Assembly (NCBI RefSeq): GCF_963678635.1
Contig: NC_087067.1
Location: 9,347,716 to 9,411,715 of the forward strand
Source: Symsagittifera roscoffensis
Taxonomy: Eukaryota; Xenacoelomorpha; Acoela; Convolutidae
Length of the DNA stretch: 64,000 bases
Direction of reading: 5' to 3'
Shown in pieces: positions 18,661-28,900 of this stretch. Position 1 is the stretch's first letter; each line of letters opens with the position of its first letter. A model generated the notes under the pieces. The model was not told the DNA's origin and searched no databases. It saw nothing but the letters and a program-made list of their open reading frames with translations. The translations under genes were made by a program, and so were the position numbers.

Positions 18661-21311
18661 AAGCTGTAACACAATGTGGTAGTGCAGCAGAGGCCACGGC
18701 GAAGAAAGCCCCAGAAATAGATTACGAGAAAGCGGCAGCGGAGGCCATCAACAAAGTGAAGCAGGATCTGGCTGCGAAAGAAATAGAGCAACGACTAAAA
18801 CTGGAGATCGAAAGAAAGAATTTTAACGAAGCATTAACCGGATCAAACCCAATACCAGAGGCTGCATCAGGCTCAACAAAGACCGGGAATTGTAACACTG
18901 TAAAAGTGGTGACGGGAAAGCCATTCGGCATATCGAAAATCGGGGCTAGAATAATGTCGATAATCACAGTGGGCGGCCACGAGGTAACCAGAAACTTGAG
19001 CGAACCGAGCGACCAGACAATAATGCACATTGACGTGTACGCAGATTACTTGAGTTGTATAAGCCCACAAACGACTTCTAGAGCGTTGAGAGCACTGCTC
19101 ACGAGAGGGGGCAGCAAGTCGGTACGTGTTGATAATAGGTATACTGAAGCTTATGGTCCACACGAGGTGATGCTAAATATAGATGGGATCAACATCTATA
19201 CCAGAACGATGATAACATGTGACGAAGACCTAATTGCGCAAATCTACGTAGGGAAAGAAGAGTTGAAAGTGAGATCGATTGGACACTGCGCCATGCTTGA
19301 AGAAGATGCAATGCACATCGGGACAGAGGCAGATGTGACAGGGCACGTGCTAGACATAAGTGGCAAGAAGACTCAGTTACGTGGGTTACTTGACACGGGA
19401 GCGGTCTTGAGTGTTATACCAATCGAAACTTGGGAACGAATGGGCTTCAACAAAGATGACTTGATAGATTCGAGAATACGGTTGTCGGCTGCGAACAAGG
19501 GAGCCCTGCGCGTGTTAGGCAGAACGCCGATAATAGCGCTCAATCTGGGGGAACGTAACCTGTGGATGAGTTTTCTTGTAGTAGAAAACCTAGATGAGTC
19601 TGACCAATTCATTTTGGGCAGAGACTTCATCAGGAATTTCGACGTAACGATTGATCTAAATAACGCAATGTTCAGGATACGGAACCCGGATAGGAGGTAC
19701 GCAATCAAACCGGTAAATTTAATAATGGCAAATGAAAACAAAGCACCGGTATTCTTGAGTAGGAGGGTGAGGCTAAAAGCTAATGAAGCGGCAATCGTAA
19801 GCTTGAGGATGAAAAATTACAATGAACTTAGTGACAACAAGCAAGTGTGTATAGTTCCGAATCCTAATAGTCAAAGTGCTGCTGTTTTAGGAAGATCATT
19901 CTCGATAACGAAGAGCGGCCTCTGCGTCAGTGTCTTGTTGAATACCCTTGATATACCGATCACGATACAGAGAGGGAGGAAACTGGGATATGCTTTACCG
20001 GTTAAAACTCGATATGAAACGATTGAGAACTCAAAACAAAATGAAGTTGTTGATTGTCCCAATCACAGGGACAAAATTTGTATCTTGAGACGATTGCAGA
20101 AAATAAAAGATTCATCAGGTCTTATTAAATCACTTAAGTCAGAAACGGACGATGGGCTGTCGAGCTGTTCAAAGTTTCCAGAGCGACCCACACTAGATGA
20201 AATGCAGACTGATAAACCGGTGCTGCCGGAGATTGAACATTTGAGGGGCAAACTGAAAGATGAACAGCTCGAAGCCATCAAGGACGTACTAGAGCGGAAC
20301 GAGGAAGTTTTTTCGAGGCATAAGGCGGATATCGGGTGTTGTAATTTCGTTGAACATGAAATAGAACTTGAGGAAAACGCGGTACCACACAGGGAGGGGG
20401 CGAGGCGCATGACCCCACACAAATCTGACGCGTGTAGAAAAGAGATCGAGACGTTACTAGAGTATGACATGATAGAACCATCCAAGTCACCGTGGGCGTG
20501 TGGACTAGTGATGGCCAAAAAGAAAGGCGACCAGTTGAGGTTTTGTTGTGACTTTCGATACCTGAACTCCGTCACGGTGAAGGATGCCTATCCCATACCT
20601 AGGATTGATGAGAGCCTCTCGAAGTTAGGTGATGCAAAATTTTTTACGACTCTTGATTTAGGCTCGGCCTTTTGGCAGGTACCACTACGGAAGCAGGACA
20701 GGGACAAGACAGGGTTTGCCTGCGAGTTGGGTCTGTTTCAATGGAAACGGATGCCGTTTGGACTTTGCAATGCCACAGCCACGTTTCAGCGATTGATGGC
20801 ACACGCGCTGATAGGCGTAACAAAGAAGTATGGCAATCTGGTAATGTGCTACGTGGATGACGTGGTAATAGCAACGCCAACACTAGAAGACCACATTGAG
20901 AGACTTGACGAGGAGTTCGCTTGCATGAAAAGATCGGGGCTAAAGTGTAAACCATCAAAGTGCGAGATACTCAAGGACTCAATTAAATACTTGGGCAGGA
21001 TGGTAGACAAGCACGGCATCAGACCTGATCCAGACGCCGTGGAGGCAGTCCTAACCTGGAAGTCACCAAAGACGGAACACCAGTTGATGAGCTTCCTGGG
21101 CTTCGCTAACTACTACAGAGAGTTCATCAAAGGCTACGCGGACAAGGTGTACCCGATGCAACAGTTGATGAGGCACAACTGCAAGAAGTTCACATGGAAC
21201 AACGCAGCAGAGGATGCATTCCAGAGGATAAAGAAAGAGCTATGTGAGCACCAGTACTGGGGATGCCGACTGAGAAAGGGATGTACGTGCTGGACACGGA
21301 TGCGTCGGTAG
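18471..21311 (+). CDS. pol: Pol N-terminal part: second zinc knuckle, protease, reverse transcriptase (E2)
   Basis: This frame continues gag-pol after the 1-nt loss in the second knuckle. The aspartic protease motif DTGA is at 19392-19403, with a later FILGRDF block. Reverse transcriptase copies the RNA genome. Its motifs include RFCCDFRYLN, TTLDLGSAFWQVPL, MPFGLCNA and YVDD at 20850-20861, then LGFANYYREF. The frame runs into RNase H but shifts near 21249, where one G is missing relative to E3, and ends falsely at 21311. The real RNase H frame continues, hits a TGA at about 21348 (TGG in E3), then goes on in 21365-24787. Confidence 0.9.
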   Translation: MLLCNQEGHFRMDCPLFWEAVKNQSHPKHKCALAAVQNQRNRQGEFETKKLEGPNVELPTKTVKAVTQCGSAAEATAKKAPEIDYEKAAAEAINKVKQDLAAKEIEQRLKLEIERKNFNEALTGSNPIPEAASGSTKTGNCNTVKVVTGKPFGISKIGARIMSIITVGGHEVTRNLSEPSDQTIMHIDVYADYLSCISPQTTSRALRALLTRGGSKSVRVDNRYTEAYGPHEVMLNIDGINIYTRTMITCDEDLIAQIYVGKEELKVRSIGHCAMLEEDAMHIGTEADVTGHVLDISGKKTQLRGLLDTGAVLSVIPIETWERMGFNKDDLIDSRIRLSAANKGALRVLGRTPIIALNLGERNLWMSFLVVENLDESDQFILGRDFIRNFDVTIDLNNAMFRIRNPDRRYAIKPVNLIMANENKAPVFLSRRVRLKANEAAIVSLRMKNYNELSDNKQVCIVPNPNSQSAAVLGRSFSITKSGLCVSVLLNTLDIPITIQRGRKLGYALPVKTRYETIENSKQNEVVDCPNHRDKICILRRLQKIKDSSGLIKSLKSETDDGLSSCSKFPERPTLDEMQTDKPVLPEIEHLRGKLKDEQLEAIKDVLERNEEVFSRHKADIGCCNFVEHEIELEENAVPHREGARRMTPHKSDACRKEIETLLEYDMIEPSKSPWACGLVMAKKKGDQLRFCCDFRYLNSVTVKDAYPIPRIDESLSKLGDAKFFTTLDLGSAFWQVPLRKQDRDKTGFACELGLFQWKRMPFGLCNATATFQRLMAHALIGVTKKYGNLVMCYVDDVVIATPTLEDHIERLDEEFACMKRSGLKCKPSKCEILKDSIKYLGRMVDKHGIRPDPDAVEAVLTWKSPKTEHQLMSFLGFANYYREFIKGYADKVYPMQQLMRHNCKKFTWNNAAEDAFQRIKKELCEHQYWGCRLRKGCTCWTRMRR

Positions 21312-21364
21312 TTGCGATTTCAGGAATCCTCCATCAAGAACAAGAGTGAAATGGGAAAACAGTC

Positions 21365-24300
21365 TTGAGACCAATAGCTTACGGGAGCAAAGTCCTGAGT
21401 GACACGGAAATGAAGTACGGAGCACCGAAGGCAGAGATGTTCGCGGTGGTTACCTTTGTTGAAAAGTACAGGGCGTACCTGGGCAGTGAGCCATTTAAGT
21501 TGCGAGTCGACAACCGAGCACTAAGCTGGCTGAAAACGTACTCGATGGACCAGAGTTACATCGGGAGGTGGATAGTTCGCCTAGACGGATACAATATGAT
21601 AATTGAGCACAGAACGCGAGATAAACATCAGAATGCCGACAGCTTGAGTAAAAAGACGGAGTTCTATGAGAGACAAGAGCAAAGAGAAGCAGACAGACCT
21701 GAGATCAAAGATGGCTTCTCCTTCATGGACAAGGAAACGTACGACAGTCTTCCACTCACGAGATGGCTGGACAAATCAGGCAAACCGATTGAGGATCACC
21801 CGGAATTACCTAAAGACCATCCAGAAAAGACCATCTTGAAGAAAAGCAGAAGGATTCCGGTAGGAACAATGCTCAAGTCCAAGATCGTGAGGGAAACGCT
21901 CAAGGCAAAAGGTTATGACCTCAACCAGGTGGAGGCGGGAACTGCCCGAATAGGTGAAGACTTAATGAGGCTGCTTGAGAAACTATCGGATGACAAACCC
22001 GTGATCCAGGAGAGGGGTCAAGAGGAACCGGAAGTCACCATACTTAGGAAACAAGAGACAGTGAATAATACTGACTCCTCAACAGAGAGCGTGGCTGATA
22101 GCAAGGACGTCGTGCGGTCACTAGTTGACAAAATCCCCGAGGACATTCTGGAACAGACCAAGGTTAGGAAAAAGAAAGTGGCGTTCAAAGAAGAGGCTGA
22201 ACACCTGGGACTAGATCAAGAGTCCGGGGAGTGGTCCAGGTTCATGGAAGAAGAAGGAACCGGAGAAGGGAAATTGTCCGGGGAGCGTGAAGATTGGGAT
22301 AAAGATTCGGATGAGAGCAGTGAAGACCAGGACAGTCTATGCATGATATTGGCGGAAGAGAAGATAAGACAACACGACAGGGAGTTACAGACGGATCCAT
22401 CTTCAGGAACGTACAATCTGGACACAGAAGAGGTACGAGGTGGTGAAGAACTTGAGAAAATTGCGGTTTCAAGAAAGCCATTCAGGGAACTATCGTGCAA
22501 CTCAAACGTCAGAACGAATCTGGTACCAGAAGACGACATGAAAATCGTGAAAAGGATGATATGCGTGAAACTGAGTGATGACATCCACAACCCTGGTGAG
22601 ATGAATGGACAGATCATGGCGCTGAATGAGCATGTCAAGGCGAGATATAGGCTGTCAGACTTAATAAGAGCCCAGAAGAATGACAAAATGACAAGTAATC
22701 TCTCCAAATGGATCCAGTCGGGGGTCAAGGAGAAAGGGGAACTTGAGGAAGACAGCTACAAGATCTTGAGTCAGTTCTACAAAGAAAGGAAAGACTTACT
22801 TTATCACACAGCTGATGGGGTGGTAGCGTGCAAAAGGAGAGATGAGGAAAAGGTATTACACAAACACAACCTCATCATACCACCACAATTGTACCAAACG
22901 GAGGTGCTTTTCAGATCACACGACCAGATGGGCCACCAGGGGATAGATAAAGTACAACAAAGGATACTTCATAGGTTTGATTGGCCGGGAATGAGAAAAG
23001 CTTGCGAGAGATGGGTGAATGCCTGCCTAGCATGCCTTCAGGTAAAAGACCCAAGAAAGATGAAGTTTCCCCTCAAGTCTGTCGAGAGTTCGGAATTCAA
23101 TGAAGTGGTGCAGATAGACCATCAGAAAATCTGCATGACGGAGTCGGGTTATAACCAAATACTGGTTATAATAGATCACTTCACAAAGTTGGCGGAAGCG
23201 GTTCCGTGCCAGACAGCCTCAGCCGAGGAGACATGTGATCATCTGATAACGCATTGGATATCGCGGTATGGTTGTCCGATGACTTTCCAGTCGGACAACG
23301 GCAAAGCCTTTGTGGGGGACTTGACGAAAGAATTGATGAAGAGATCGCACATTGCTCAAGCACACTCGACGACCTATCATCCACAGACCAATGGGTTGGT
23401 AGAGAGACAGAACAGGACACTGGTCAACATGTTAAGGGTGTACTGCTCCAGATACATGACGGACTGGGACAAATACCTGCCACAGGTAGTAGGAGCATAC
23501 AACAGTACGCAGCACTCAACGACGGGCATCAGTCCTTTCATGATGTTGACGGGCAGGGAGAGGGCAATGCCTATAACATTCTTCTACCCAGAAGACGAGG
23601 GGAAGAAGACGTCGCCTCAGGTATATGTGAAGGAAGCGATCAAAAGGCAACAAGAGCTAAACGAGCTATGCAGGAGGAACACGGCGCAAGCACAAATGAG
23701 ACAACGCAAGAAGTATGACGAGAAAATATTACAAGCGAAGCCATATGAAGTGGGCCAATACGTGTGGGTCTTCCAAAATGTCATACCGCCCAAGGGAACA
23801 AAAAAACTACTCAAGAAGTGGAGGGGACCATTCATGATAACGGAAGTACATCAACAAGGACGGTTCTACCGCTTGAGTACTGGGCGAGCAGCACATTACG
23901 AAAATCTGAAGCCTCACGTCCCGTCCCCGGAAGACTGGTGCCTACCGAAAGACATGGAGGGTCTCGAGTACCTGGTGGTAGAGCCAGCGTGTGAAGTGAA
24001 TGAAAAAGGCACCAGAGAGAAAAATGATGGCAATGAAAACTTGAGCTTGGACGACAATGAAAAGATAGAGGTGGAGTCTGAAGCAGGATCGTTTGCAGAA
24101 GAAGACTGGAACGACCCGGAACAAGATGAGGTGCCGAAGTGGATGGAGCCAGATCGACCAATATCACCGGGAATCAGAACTGGCAATCGTAAACGGACGG
24201 GTATAAGATATAACAAATACGGGGATGACTTCTTGATTGACAAGATACAGCCAGACAAGTTGGGCGAGGAATTACTGAGTGCAGGCGAACTGGAAGCCGA

Positions 24301-24787
24301 AGAGGAATGGCAGGTCATTGATGATGGAGGACACTATCCGCAGGAAGATTACTCGACACCAGAAGTGGAGACGGATCTCGAACAGAGCGAGATAGAGAGG
24401 AGGGCGAACACGAACTTGAGGATACTAGAGTGGATACGCGACGTCAAAGACGATGGCCATGGAAGACAGAGCATCCAGCAAGTCGACGTGTCAGCGGAAA
24501 AACACAAGAAGTCAGAAGACCCTCTCTTCGGCTGGACGGCGACAGACAGGCCGCTGGACATTCCACCGGACAATTCAGACCCGACAACATCGACGGGGAC
24601 GTCGATAAATATTTTTGTCCGGGGAGTGGGGGTAGGACTTACCCACACCGAAAATTTGATGATAAAGAAGCTCAAAGAAGTGAGAGAAACAAGCGAATTG
24701 GAACTGGAAGAAGAAGAGCCAGAGCCTAACATAGGCCGGAATTTCAAAACCCAATCAGTACTCGGAAAACATCATGATAACAGATAG
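21365..24787 (+). CDS. pol: Pol C-terminal part: RNase H, integrase, GPY/F module (E2)
   Basis: This continues RNase H after the stop: an APKAEMFAVVTF block, RVDNRAL and RDKHQNADSLSK. An acidic ~350-residue linker follows, with LSGE/ESGE peptides encoded by GTCCGGGGAG repeats (22223 and 22274). Integrase shows a zinc finger (about 22915-23040), D near 23117, D at 23294 and E at 23402, so D-35-E holds. The GPY/F-like KKWRGPF follows near 23815. The C-terminus holds the conserved STGTSINIFVRGVGVG box, then a 1-nt indel near 24765 moves the macro-like domain into the frame of 24774-25217. Confidence 0.9.
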   Translation: MRPIAYGSKVLSDTEMKYGAPKAEMFAVVTFVEKYRAYLGSEPFKLRVDNRALSWLKTYSMDQSYIGRWIVRLDGYNMIIEHRTRDKHQNADSLSKKTEFYERQEQREADRPEIKDGFSFMDKETYDSLPLTRWLDKSGKPIEDHPELPKDHPEKTILKKSRRIPVGTMLKSKIVRETLKAKGYDLNQVEAGTARIGEDLMRLLEKLSDDKPVIQERGQEEPEVTILRKQETVNNTDSSTESVADSKDVVRSLVDKIPEDILEQTKVRKKKVAFKEEAEHLGLDQESGEWSRFMEEEGTGEGKLSGEREDWDKDSDESSEDQDSLCMILAEEKIRQHDRELQTDPSSGTYNLDTEEVRGGEELEKIAVSRKPFRELSCNSNVRTNLVPEDDMKIVKRMICVKLSDDIHNPGEMNGQIMALNEHVKARYRLSDLIRAQKNDKMTSNLSKWIQSGVKEKGELEEDSYKILSQFYKERKDLLYHTADGVVACKRRDEEKVLHKHNLIIPPQLYQTEVLFRSHDQMGHQGIDKVQQRILHRFDWPGMRKACERWVNACLACLQVKDPRKMKFPLKSVESSEFNEVVQIDHQKICMTESGYNQILVIIDHFTKLAEAVPCQTASAEETCDHLITHWISRYGCPMTFQSDNGKAFVGDLTKELMKRSHIAQAHSTTYHPQTNGLVERQNRTLVNMLRVYCSRYMTDWDKYLPQVVGAYNSTQHSTTGISPFMMLTGRERAMPITFFYPEDEGKKTSPQVYVKEAIKRQQELNELCRRNTAQAQMRQRKKYDEKILQAKPYEVGQYVWVFQNVIPPKGTKKLLKKWRGPFMITEVHQQGRFYRLSTGRAAHYENLKPHVPSPEDWCLPKDMEGLEYLVVEPACEVNEKGTREKNDGNENLSLDDNEKIEVESEAGSFAEEDWNDPEQDEVPKWMEPDRPISPGIRTGNRKRTGIRYNKYGDDFLIDKIQPDKLGEELLSAGELEAEEEWQVIDDGGHYPQEDYSTPEVETDLEQSEIERRANTNLRILEWIRDVKDDGHGRQSIQQVDVSAEKHKKSEDPLFGWTATDRPLDIPPDNSDPTTSTGTSINIFVRGVGVGLTHTENLMIKKLKEVRETSELELEEEEPEPNIGRNFKTQSVLGKHHDNR
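24589..24626 (+). promoter_or_regulatory. Potential H-type RNA pseudoknot inside the pol 3' end (E2)
   Basis: ATCGAC (24589-24594) pairs with GTCGAT (24601-24606). The loop GGGGAC (24595-24600) can pair with GTCC (24617-24620), followed by GGGGAG. GTGGGGGTA...TACCCAC just downstream could form a second stem. It is nearly base-identical to E1 2160-2240. Confidence 0.55.
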
Positions 24788-25217
24788 TGACTTCATCCTG
24801 TCAAACAGAACGAGCGCGATCTGCATCACGGCACACATGAGTTTCAAATCAAGACTGGAAGCTGACTTCAAGAGAGAATACCAGAACGTAGAGTTTCTGT
24901 TCAGACAGAGACCAGGACTGGGAGGGATGACAGCGCTCCCACCATCAGTAGCACAAGTCCCGGTGAAATACCTGTGCTTCCTAGTGACGAGGGTCAATGA
25001 CAGGAACACAATTGATCCCGAACACGTGATGTTGGCGCTAACAAGACTACGAGACTTCATGATTGAAAGAAGGATAACAGAGGTCTCAATGCCGGTGTAT
25101 GACCCAAACAGGGGCAAACTGAGCCCAAGAGAATTGTACGATATCCTACATGTGGTCTTTGCAGAAACTGAGATAATGGTGTATCTTCATAAGAAGTACT
25201 ACTTGAGCATCGCCTGA
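24774..25217 (+). CDS. Pol C-terminal macro-like domain, frameshifted off pol (E2)
   Basis: This frame matches the last ~148 residues of the E1 Pol product (2355-2805), where the domain is fused to Pol. An ATG happens to open it here, but the E1 arrangement argues it belongs to Pol and was split by an indel near 24765. Motifs are MITDSDFIL, ADFKREYQNVEFL, PGLGGMTALPP, YLCFLVTR, a MPVYDPNRG block and VYLHKKYYL. The order of strand, 'ADF..F', GG turn, 'LVTK' strand, helix, 'MP.(Y/I)' strand and final VY strand resembles the Poa1/TARG1 macro domain, which binds or hydrolyses ADP-ribose adducts. That assignment is by eye; an uncharacterised domain is the alternative. Confidence 0.75.
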   Translation: MITDSDFILSNRTSAICITAHMSFKSRLEADFKREYQNVEFLFRQRPGLGGMTALPPSVAQVPVKYLCFLVTRVNDRNTIDPEHVMLALTRLRDFMIERRITEVSMPVYDPNRGKLSPRELYDILHVVFAETEIMVYLHKKYYLSIA

Positions 25218-25486
25218 GTCGGGTACACGGGGGTATCGAGCCGGGTGTGAGGGAGGAGTCTTGAGATAGGTACTGGGGTACAAAACAGGTAAGGGATCTT
25301 AGGGCTGATTGGCATGACAATAATTATTTTAAATGATTGATGGTGCTAAAACATAAAATGTATCTGCATGTTTTTAGAATATTTCAATTGAACTATTTTA
25401 GTAGGGCGAAAAGGAGGGGGTTTTATCATAAAAGTGATGGGGTTTTCTGGTTAGGGACACAGCTTGTCGGTCTAAAAAATCGGGTG

Positions 25487-25496
25487 TTATTTTCAG
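25487..25496 (+). promoter_or_regulatory. Candidate 3' splice acceptor upstream of ORF2 (E2)
   Basis: TTATTTTCAG ends at 25496, 172 bp before the ORF2 ATG, in the same place as the TTTTTTAG of E1. TTTTCAG is the acceptor consensus of nematodes and is good in any animal. No donor has been identified. Confidence 0.4.
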
Positions 25497-25570
25497 ATTG
25501 ATTTGTTGAACTCACATTGACTACTCATCCATATTCAATTGAAGGAAGAAAACGACATCTCAAAAAGAAA

Positions 25571-25646
25571 ACTCAAGTTGCTCATACTCAAGTTGCTCAG
25601 GTAAACTTCAAGTTGCTCAGGTAAAACTCAAGTTGCTAATACTCAA
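25571..25646 (+). repeat. Short tandem repeat before ORF2 (E2)
   Basis: Four copies of CTCAAGTTGCT or TTCAAGTTGCT start near 25571, 25587, 25607 and 25627, two of them followed by CAGGTAAA. They lie in the presumed 5' UTR of ORF2. Confidence 0.75.
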
Positions 25647-25668
25647 GGACTTAATTGAAATCACAGAA

Positions 25669-25896
25669 ATGGCAGATCGATTCTTGAAGTCCATGCCATC
25701 GGCTCTGAAAAAGCCCACACTTGACGAATTGTACAGGCGGTTGAGGGACCTGGATTACACTCAAGTGGACGAGAGAATGGCAGTGATGCTGAACGCCATC
25801 CTCCAATTGGAGGAACAGGGCGAGTGTCGGGAGTCTGCGACGGAAGCGGTTTTGATGGTAGGCTACACCAATGATGGAGTGTCCAATCAAGAATAA
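25669..25896 (+). pseudogene. ORF2 N-terminal segment, ended by an in-frame TAA (E2)
   Basis: ATG 25669 opens a 75-codon frame matching the ORF2 N-terminus of X, with the LDELYRRLRDLDY and ATEAVLM blocks. It ends at TAA 25894-25896. The same frame resumes at once (TRWLSWNVDGAIRGFDLARNPG-like region) and aligns with X across the stop, so this is the N-terminus of the 25918-34521 protein with one premature stop. X and E1 have sense codons here, and E1 has its own stop at another codon, so decay is more likely than conserved readthrough. Confidence 0.7.
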
Positions 25897-25917
25897 ACCA
25901 GATGGCTGTCCTGGAAC

Positions 25918-28900
25918 GTGGATGGGGCGATAAGGGGGTTCGATTTGGCGAGGAACCCTGGCCTGAACAACAATACGGAGTATGGCGCGGGGGAATTCCC
26001 ACTGCCGGTCAGACCATCAGTCAGGTCCACGAGCCAAAGTACGAGCAAAGTACTATCGATGACACGGGCACAGCAGACAGGGGAAGCTTATCCGGACGTC
26101 AGTGCCATGCAGAGAGAACTCGAGAAAACCCAGCGGGAAAGAAACAAGGCGAACCTCGACCGGGATCAAGCGGTGCTTGAGAGGGATCAAGCGCGGATAG
26201 AACTAGACATAATGAGAGCTGAACGGCTACAGGCAGAAAGGGTGCGGGAGAATGCCGCGAATTGTGAGCAGCTGAAGCAGGCTCTCGAGAGAGATCAGGC
26301 AAAACTTGAGATAATCCAGCAACAACAACGCGAGCTCGATATGCAGAAAGGGGCTAGGCCCAAGGAACGGGTAGTGACTGTCTCAAGGCCAGAGTCACGC
26401 ATGGAAGTGGATGAAGCTCCTATCTCGAAGGGACGATTCAACCTCGATCGTGCGGCTCAGGATCATATGAACGAGGGGCTGGAGGTATGGATACCGCCCG
26501 AATCAGCATCCTCCCTGCGTGGAATGGAGACTCAAGTAATACGACCATTGATGGACGTCGCGCTGCCTGGATATACACCGAGCTCGACCCCAGGTAGTAG
26601 CCAGGTGAGTGGCGGCTCGTCACGGTTGAAAGAGTTGCACGAGAGGCTACAGCTGAGGAATCGCGAGAGTCCGGCAAGAGCGGACTTACCCTCGACTTGG
26701 GGGGAGCAACCTGTCAGGAGTGTGGTGATCTCGAGCTACAAGAAGAATACGGAAGGGAGATATCGCAAGCACAATCGGATAGACTGGAGCGCGGCGCAGA
26801 GGGAGAGGAGAGATTGCTTCCACGACGCGACTTGGGTGGAGTACTTCACGCATCCGCGAGTGCCTGAGGGTGTGGTTCACTTGATCGTTGGGGACAGCTT
26901 GCTGCGAGTGCTGACCCGGATCCAGTCTCATTGGCAGACGGGAATCTTGAGCTTCGCCGGAGCCGCAACGCCGCAGATGTTAGCGACACTTGAGATGTTA
27001 GGGATGGTGAGTGTATACACGGTCACCCTGATGGTCGGGACGAATGATGTGTCCAGGGGGGAAGCAAGGAAGGTGACAAGGCTGCACGAAAAGATGAGCT
27101 GCATTCTCGAGGAAATACGGATCCAAATGGATCCGTCCATTCTCACGGTATGTACTGTTCCCTACAACATGGGAGCGGATCAACATGCAGTGGAGATGAA
27201 CACAAAAGTGCGAGGCCTGAACGAAGCAATCAAGAAGGTACATCAAAGGAGTGTCCTTCCCCTTAGGCTACTGGACGTGGCTGAACAAATGGAGCTATCC
27301 TCTTTCCCTGACGATGCATCTGCGGATGGCATTCACTTTGATAGGCCCAGAGGGGTGGAGTGGTTGAACAACGTCTTCCAAAGACACATATGTGCGCTAG
27401 AGGCAGAATTGCTGGAGACAGCACAGGTCACGTTCGGACCACCTCCAAACCCACCCTTCTTCAACCCGAGGTCTTTGCCCAGTCGCTTAGGCGAGAGAGC
27501 CGATTCTAGAGACAGTTTGAGGAACAGCCGGACCAAGTTACCGAGCACCACACCCATGGAAGCAGATGAAGCGATATCAGCAACTCCTCATGGGTCGATA
27601 ATATCCTCAGTGGTGGTTGCGGAGAAGAAGAGGTCAGAGAAGCCACTGGAGACCAGCAGGTCGAAATATGAGGAGAAGGTCAAGGAACTGGATCTGGAGG
27701 ATCTGGAATGTAGGCAGGAGCTAGCGAGAGCTTTGGGTCTGGAACAGGTGTCACACGAAGACTTGGGGAGACACCAGTGCGTGGACTGGTTGAAGGCTCA
27801 TGAAACACATTTCTCGAGAGCGAAGTTGATGGAGACGGCGGATCTGACTGGAATTCCCACAAAATCGGTGATGGGACCGATCAATTACAGACCTCTCAAG
27901 TCATTAGGGAGCCCGGGATTGGTGGTGGAGCCTCCCAAGCACCAAACCAGCATTTCCAGAATTAGAGTGGCCACTCCAGCACAATTGAGAGTGGTAGACA
28001 AACTGATGGACCCGAGAGACATGGAGTTACCAGACGCCGCATATGAAGGCACAAGACTGGCCAACGACCCCCGATATGGGAAACCCTGCGGGCAGACGCA
28101 GCTGGCCAAAACCCTGGCAGTTTACGACAGAGCAGATCCAGCTGCAGCAAGGGTGGTTATCGTAGCAGGATCAGATTTTGAAGGAACGTCTCCCAAGTTG
28201 TTCTGGCCAGAGACCCTGATATATGCCTTGCCCGGAGCGGAGCTAAACCAGATGTTGACCCTGGTGGTGGCAATGAAGTCAGAAATGCCCTGCGAACCTG
28301 AGTTACTACTGTTTGCAGGGATGAACGATCATCTGCATGCAACGGGATTTCTTGAGCAGCTCAAGGGTGGTGAGCCCACGCCAAAGAGGATCTGGGAAGC
28401 CATCCAGACCTTATTTGCGGCCATAAATGAGATACAAGAGAATGTTGCCTCAAGATTCGGCTCCAAGACAAAAGTGGCGTTCACAACGTCCCCCGGGTAC
28501 TCGAGCATGCCGCTCGCGCTGCAATTTGTGTACGCGATCTTGATCTTGATCGCAGAGGGGAATGGGTGGCGTGTCTTGATGGCAGCTCCCAACCGAGAAG
28601 TGGAACCGACGAACTTGAGACTGCGCAGATCAGAACTCGCGGCGGCATGGGCGGATGTCTCCCATGCGTTGAGAGGCTTTTATGAGTTGGCCGACATCCT
28701 CATCGTACTAGACGAGGTTCTCTTGTTGGAGATATCCAACTTCGCCAGGCAACTCAAGCTCAGCCCGATTATAAGGGATGATCATCCAGTGGTGGCTCAC
28801 CTGACGGCTAGTCTGTGGTTTCGGGACATGGAGTTGACCATCACGAGCTCAACCAGCAAATCTAGAGGGCCGAACAACGAAAGGAAGAACGTGGCCGCAC

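Larger units (their letters stand above)
25218..25668 (+). other. Non-coding spacer between pol and ORF2 (E2)
   Basis: There is no supported gene. The stretch holds a candidate splice acceptor at 25487-25496 and a short tandem repeat at 25571-25646, then the ORF2 ATG at 25669. Confidence 0.6.
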
